DNA of 64,000 bases. Origin: CAJINA01 sp964636125 (lineage in GTDB: Bacteria > Desulfobacterota > Desulfobacteria > Desulfobacterales > CAJINA01). The stretch lies in the NCBI GenBank assembly GCA_964636125.1, contig CAZWPX010000003.1:108810-172809 (forward strand). Reading direction: 5' to 3'. The notes beneath the pieces were generated by a model. It was not told the DNA's origin. It did no database searches and saw only the letters and a program-made list of their open reading frames with translations. This document shows positions 60,063 through 64,000 of the stretch, one piece after another. A program made the translations under genes and the position numbers. Position 1 is the stretch's first letter. The number at the start of each line of letters is the position of its first letter.

Positions 60063-63000
60063 TTGGGTCCCCACCTTTCGCCGGAAATGCGTGCTGTACG
60101 TATTGTCGAATGGTTTCGGCCAGGGCCTTTTTCCTGATGGGTTTGGGCAGATAGGCCGCGCAGCCTGAATCCATGCATTTTTGGATTTCCGCAGCACCCC
60201 GGTGGGCTGTCAAAGCGATAATCGGCCCCTGTGGGGGCGACAATGCGCAAATCTTTTTGGTAGCCGTATAGCCATCCAGAATCGGCATCTCCATATCCAT
60301 CAAAATAACAGAATAGCGTTTCCGCACCGCTTTTTCAACCGCCATCAAACCGTTTTCGGCAAAGTCAATTCTCAAGTCCGGCTCTTTTTTGAGGTAGCTT
60401 TTCATCAGGTTGCGGTTGTCTATTGAATCATCCACCACCAGGACACGATGGCGATTGTCTACCCAGCGGTCAATCGTTTCGAGCAGGGTCTTCTTTTTAA
60501 TGGGCTTGGTTATATAATCATCCATCCCCTGGGCGATGCATTTTTCACGATATCCCTGGATGGCATGCGCCGTCAATGCGATAATCGGGATGTGCTCAAG
60601 GTCCGTGTCAGTTTCGTATTGCCGAATGTTGCGGGTGGCTTCAAATCCATCCATGACCGGCATCTCAATATCCATCAGGATCAGGTCATATTGAAAGTTT
60701 TGTGATTTTGAAACGGCCTCGCTGCCGTTTTCAGCCTTGGTGACCTGGTATCCGGCTTTTTCCAGGTAGATAGTTGCCAGGCGCCGGTTGTCCGGGTTGT
60801 CTTCCGCGAGTAGAATCGACAGGGCCGGCTTGGGGGGGGGCTCAGGTGCCGGCCGGCTATTTTCTGCCTGTGGAACCGTTTTTTTCTGGAAACGCAGGGT
60901 CTCCATCAGGATATCAAAAAGGCGTGCCTGCTTGACTGGTTTCGTGATGGCCATGCTCACGTTCAGCCTTTTTATGCTTTTGGAACGTATCCGCCCCCAG
61001 GATGAGAGAATGATGATTTTAAGTGGGTCCCAATCCTTATTGGCTCTTATTTGTTCAGCGACCTCCAGTCCTTGCAGGCCAGGCATTTGCTCATCCAGAA
61101 TTAACAGGTCGTAGTTTGTCCGGGGTTGTTTTAATGCCTCCAGCGCTTCAAATCCGTTTTTCACTGTATGGGTTTTAAACCGCCATGCCGTCAGAATTTT
61201 TTCGAAAATCAGGCGGTTGGTTTTGTTGTCGTCGGCCACAAGGACTGAAATTTTGTCGAAGTCAGGATAATCATACGAGATTGTTTTCGGTGGCCCTTCT
61301 TCGCAGGGCACCGACAGATTAAAATAGAAAGTGCTGCCCTGGTCCGGCTCGCTGTCAAGCTGAAGTTCACCACCCATCATTTCCACGATGGATTTTGAAA
61401 TACTCAACCCCAGGCCGGTCCCGCCGAAGCGACGCGTAGTTGAGCTGTCCGCCTGGGAGAAGCGCTTAAAAATTTTGGCCTGCTGTTCCGGCGGTATACC
61501 GACACCGGTGTCGGTAACGGCAAATTGAAGCCCGGTTGCCTGATCTGAGGAAGCCCCGGTTTTTTCAACGCGGATAAATACCTCTCCCTGGCTGGTAAAC
61601 TTGATGGCATTGCCTACCAGGTTCACCAAAACCTGCCGCAATCGCCCCGGGTCGCCGATAATGCGATTGGTGATTGTGGTGTCTATGTAACACAAAAGCT
61701 CAAGGCTTTTGTCTCTGGCCTGGATGCACAGGGTCTCCGCGATCGCCTCTACAAGATCCCTTAAGTCAAAGGGGAACTGCTCCAGTTCCATTAAACCGGC
61801 TTCTATCTTTGAAAAATCGAGGATGTCGTTGATCAGGTATAACAAAGCCTCGGCGCTGGCGGAGACAGTCTGCAGGAACCCCTGTTGCTCATCAGTCAAC
61901 GTGGTGTCCAGGCACAATTCGGTCATGCCGATAATGGCATTCATGGGGGTGCGGATTTCATGGCTCATCATGGCCAGGAATTCACTTTTGGCCTGGTTGG
62001 CGGACTGGGCTTCCTCTTTGAGGCGGTTGGCGGTGCCAATGGCCGCTTCTAGTTCGGTTTCTGTTTTTTTCAGTTCCGAAATATCAATGAAACACTCAAT
62101 GATGCACGGGCGGCCATTGATGGTAACCGAAGCTGAGCTCTTGAGGATCGGTAATTCGGACCCATCCGCTTGAATCAAAACCCGTTCAGTGTTATCGATC
62201 GTTTGTTTCAGATCGGTAATCGGGCATTTACCCTCCTGGGCCGCACAGATAAACTGGTGGCAAACATGGCCGATCACATCGTCCTTGGGGCGCCCGATCA
62301 GGGCCAGCGCTTTGGGGTTTGCATCCATGATCGTATGCTCTTGGGCATCGATCGCCACGATACCCACCTGGGATGTTCTTAGAATCGCCTCAAGTCTTTC
62401 CTGGCTTTCCCGGAGGGCGCTTTCCGCTTTTACACGATCCGTGATATCTCTGGCGTGAGCTTGGAATCCGGAATGTTTCTCCTTGTCTGTCAATAATTGG
62501 ACGTTCTGGCCGATCCAGATTTCCTTCCCCTGGCGGGTGACCATGGGAAATTCCAGATAGGTATTGGGCATATTGGTATTCAATTGATCTGAGTAGAAAA
62601 CCGCGGCGGCGTCTACATAATCGGGGTGTACCAGGTCCAGATAGCTTTTACCGATGAGTTCCGCCTGGGTGTATCCGGTTGTCCTGACAGACGTAGGGTT
62701 GACAAAGGTAAAATGGCCGCGTGCGTCCGTACGGTAGATGAGGTCTTTAGCATTTTCGACCAGGTGCCGATATCGCCTTTCGCTGTCTTTCAGGGTCTTT
62801 TGGGCTAATTTTCGATCGGTGAACTCTTTTTCCAGCATGCGGTTTTTCTCGTCCACCTCGCGCTCCCGGAGGGCGGTTTCGTCAAGGCGGGTTCGCAAGA
62901 GCATTTTTTGTACGTTGGTTCTAACAAAAAGCGCCATGCCCCCGATGAACAGCAGCAGAATAATCCCTATGGTCAAAACCAGAAAAAATGGTGGCAGTTT

Positions 63001-63828
63001 CCCGAAGATCTCAGTGGTGGGTACCGCGGCAATGATGGAAAACGGGGTGTTGCGCACGGGCACCTTGAGGGCGACCATCTTGACACCCGGATTCTCTTTG
63101 TCCCCGGTCTTGAAAAAGTGGGGCTGATCCAGTTGGATCCGCCTTATCCAGGTCAGCCCTGAAAATAGTATTTCCATGGGCATTTCTTCCGGCCGGTAAA
63201 GATTGTCGGCGCCCGAGATCAGTCCGACAAACCGATCTGCAGACAAATTGGATTTTATGAAATGCTGGTGGATGATCAAAGGTGAAATCCAGGCGATAAA
63301 CTGACCCGCATAAGCTGCTTTAACATGATACGGTACGGAAATAATGATCTGGCTGCCGTCGGAGATTATCCTGGTTTTTTTTTGCCTCAGGTTCCGGTAT
63401 TTATGCAAGGATCGCGGGCGGCCAAAAGCTTTGGAACCCCCATTGGAGTCAGCCAGCAGCTGCCCCTCGGGGCCAATGAAGACAACGCGGTCATAGATGA
63501 GGTCTCCGCCGATGGATCTCTTATGCTTGAATTTTTCAAGGCGGTCTGAAAAGTCGCTTGCAGATTTTTCAACGATGGGAATTGACGCCAGGCCATAGCC
63601 GCGCTCAATGAAGAAATAGGATACGGAAAAAGCCCGCTTTTCAAGGTCGTGCTTCAAATTGCCCAGGGCCAACTTTTGAAGCTCTATTTGCGAGAGGTAG
63701 TAGGGGTAGAGGAGGAGGAATACAATCCCGACAAGAATGATAGCGATGGAAGGAACGGTCCCATCTCTTACTTTTGTTAACGTGTGGATGAGCTTTCGCT
63801 TATCCAGAATATCGGCCAAGGCCTTCAT
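60052..63828 (-). CDS. Hybrid sensor histidine kinase with three receiver domains
   Basis: 1258 residues from the ATG at 63828; a TTG at 63897 would add 23 residues and overlap a possible upstream gene. Two membrane helices (SIAIILVGIVFLLLYPYYL and FFLVLTIGIILLLFIGGMAL) enclose a ~240-residue periplasmic sensor of dCACHE-like plan. Then two PAS domains (~350-475, ~480-600; SLRESQERLEAIL opens the second in RESQERLEAI form), HisKA with His623 in MSHEIRTPMN, HATPase_c (NLVGNAIKFTS, DTGVGIPP, GGTGLGLS), and three receivers. All three receivers keep Asp and Lys (ILDEQMPG, ILMDIEMPVMDG, ILMDMEMPILDG). No internal Hpt, which the next gene supplies. Ligand unknown. Confidence 0.94.
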   Translation of the reverse strand: MKALADILDKRKLIHTLTKVRDGTVPSIAIILVGIVFLLLYPYYLSQIELQKLALGNLKHDLEKRAFSVSYFFIERGYGLASIPIVEKSASDFSDRLEKFKHKRSIGGDLIYDRVVFIGPEGQLLADSNGGSKAFGRPRSLHKYRNLRQKKTRIISDGSQIIISVPYHVKAAYAGQFIAWISPLIIHQHFIKSNLSADRFVGLISGADNLYRPEEMPMEILFSGLTWIRRIQLDQPHFFKTGDKENPGVKMVALKVPVRNTPFSIIAAVPTTEIFGKLPPFFLVLTIGIILLLFIGGMALFVRTNVQKMLLRTRLDETALREREVDEKNRMLEKEFTDRKLAQKTLKDSERRYRHLVENAKDLIYRTDARGHFTFVNPTSVRTTGYTQAELIGKSYLDLVHPDYVDAAAVFYSDQLNTNMPNTYLEFPMVTRQGKEIWIGQNVQLLTDKEKHSGFQAHARDITDRVKAESALRESQERLEAILRTSQVGIVAIDAQEHTIMDANPKALALIGRPKDDVIGHVCHQFICAAQEGKCPITDLKQTIDNTERVLIQADGSELPILKSSASVTINGRPCIIECFIDISELKKTETELEAAIGTANRLKEEAQSANQAKSEFLAMMSHEIRTPMNAIIGMTELCLDTTLTDEQQGFLQTVSASAEALLYLINDILDFSKIEAGLMELEQFPFDLRDLVEAIAETLCIQARDKSLELLCYIDTTITNRIIGDPGRLRQVLVNLVGNAIKFTSQGEVFIRVEKTGASSDQATGLQFAVTDTGVGIPPEQQAKIFKRFSQADSSTTRRFGGTGLGLSISKSIVEMMGGELQLDSEPDQGSTFYFNLSVPCEEGPPKTISYDYPDFDKISVLVADDNKTNRLIFEKILTAWRFKTHTVKNGFEALEALKQPRTNYDLLILDEQMPGLQGLEVAEQIRANKDWDPLKIIILSSWGRIRSKSIKRLNVSMAITKPVKQARLFDILMETLRFQKKTVPQAENSRPAPEPPPKPALSILLAEDNPDNRRLATIYLEKAGYQVTKAENGSEAVSKSQNFQYDLILMDIEMPVMDGFEATRNIRQYETDTDLEHIPIIALTAHAIQGYREKCIAQGMDDYITKPIKKKTLLETIDRWVDNRHRVLVVDDSIDNRNLMKSYLKKEPDLRIDFAENGLMAVEKAVRKRYSVILMDMEMPILDGYTATKKICALSPPQGPIIALTAHRGAAEIQKCMDSGCAAYLPKPIRKKALAETIRQYVQHAFPAKGGDPNDR

Positions 63829-63883
63829 ATCCAAACATATATCAAAAATAGTATTGTCTGTAAAACTGATATCCCGGCCTGAT

Positions 63884-64000
63884 TTATTTCTCGGCAAGTT
63901 TGGTCAGGCAGCCCAACTCTATCCATGGGCAACAATACCCATATTTAAAAACCGTGCCATCAAGTTCGCGAAGCGGCATCGTACATCTTAGCTTTATCAA
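63884..64000 (-). CDS. Possible C-terminal end of an unknown upstream gene (partial)
   Basis: A minus-strand frame open to the right edge, 38 codons, ending at TAA 63884-63886. It reads MPLRELDGTVFKYGYCCPW and then IELGCLTKLAEK. The family is not recognised. If real, it ends 55 nt before the kinase ATG at 63828, and it would be the first visible member of the phosphorelay operon. Too short for confidence. Confidence 0.25.
   Translation of the reverse strand: MIKLRCTMPLRELDGTVFKYGYCCPWIELGCLTKLAEK

Overview
The window looks like chromosomal DNA from a Gram-negative deltaproteobacterium, most likely a sulfate reducer of the Desulfobacterales (Desulfobacterota). This is inferred from the gene set, not from a marker gene: a mitochondrial-type EF-G, an acetyl-CoA hydrolase/GNAT fusion, glutaconate CoA-transferase, many hybrid kinases, and a def-fmt-rsmB-PASTA-rpe operon. 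No transposase, integrase, phage gene or CRISPR array was seen.

Layout. (1) 1-18.7 kb: a type IV pilus/type II secretion-like locus in MSHA-like order, read on the minus strand from 14.2 kb down to 1.8 kb: PilM/PilN fusion, PilO-like, PilP-like, lipoprotein secretin, ExeA/MshM-like AAA ATPase with a LysM-like end, assembly ATPase with an MshEN-type N-terminus, PilC/GspF platform, membrane-anchored sigma-54 activator, and two paralogous prepilins behind a good -24/-12 promoter. A membrane TPR protein of the TMTC type (possible pilin glycosyltransferase) lies convergently at the left edge. Read away from the pilus genes are a hybrid kinase, a receiver-HD-GYP c-di-GMP phosphodiesterase and a lone receiver. 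(2) 18.8-25.6 kb: DUF4384 lipoprotein-like protein, rsmG, CoA-hydrolase/GNAT fusion, fusA with a hairpin leader, and a RecA/KaiC-like ATPase. (3) 26.3-40.1 kb: one giant exported protein (about 3919 aa) with two rounds of aspartyl-protease-like plus beta-propeller modules, CARDB-like, five PA14-like and five LamG-like domains, overlapped by a membrane-anchored helical-repeat protein. (4) 40.2-47.5 kb: tRNA-Leu(CAG), then a tight operon ribF, flippase-like UPF0104, def, fmt, rsmB, PASTA protein, rpe, aroQ. (5) 47.5-53.1 kb: a Lol-like export operon (LolA-like protein, two FtsX-type permeases, ATPase, outer-membrane barrel) with a broken TetR gene at its head. (6) 53.3-57.0 kb: DAHP synthase/chorismate mutase fusion, CmoA-like methyltransferase, glutaconate CoA-transferase A and B. 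(7) 57.0-64 kb: a three-gene phosphorelay operon in which a triple-receiver hybrid kinase and an Hpt protein are encoded just before an assembly ATPase that carries two receiver domains of its own.

The most novel item is region 7. The arrangement implies that a phosphorelay acts directly on a pilus/secretion motor ATPase instead of on transcription. Region 1 suggests a second route of motor control (c-di-GMP through MshEN and HD-GYP) next to sigma-54 control of the pilins. Region 3 is the most unusual single protein. All family calls come from reading motifs by eye; no database search was run.
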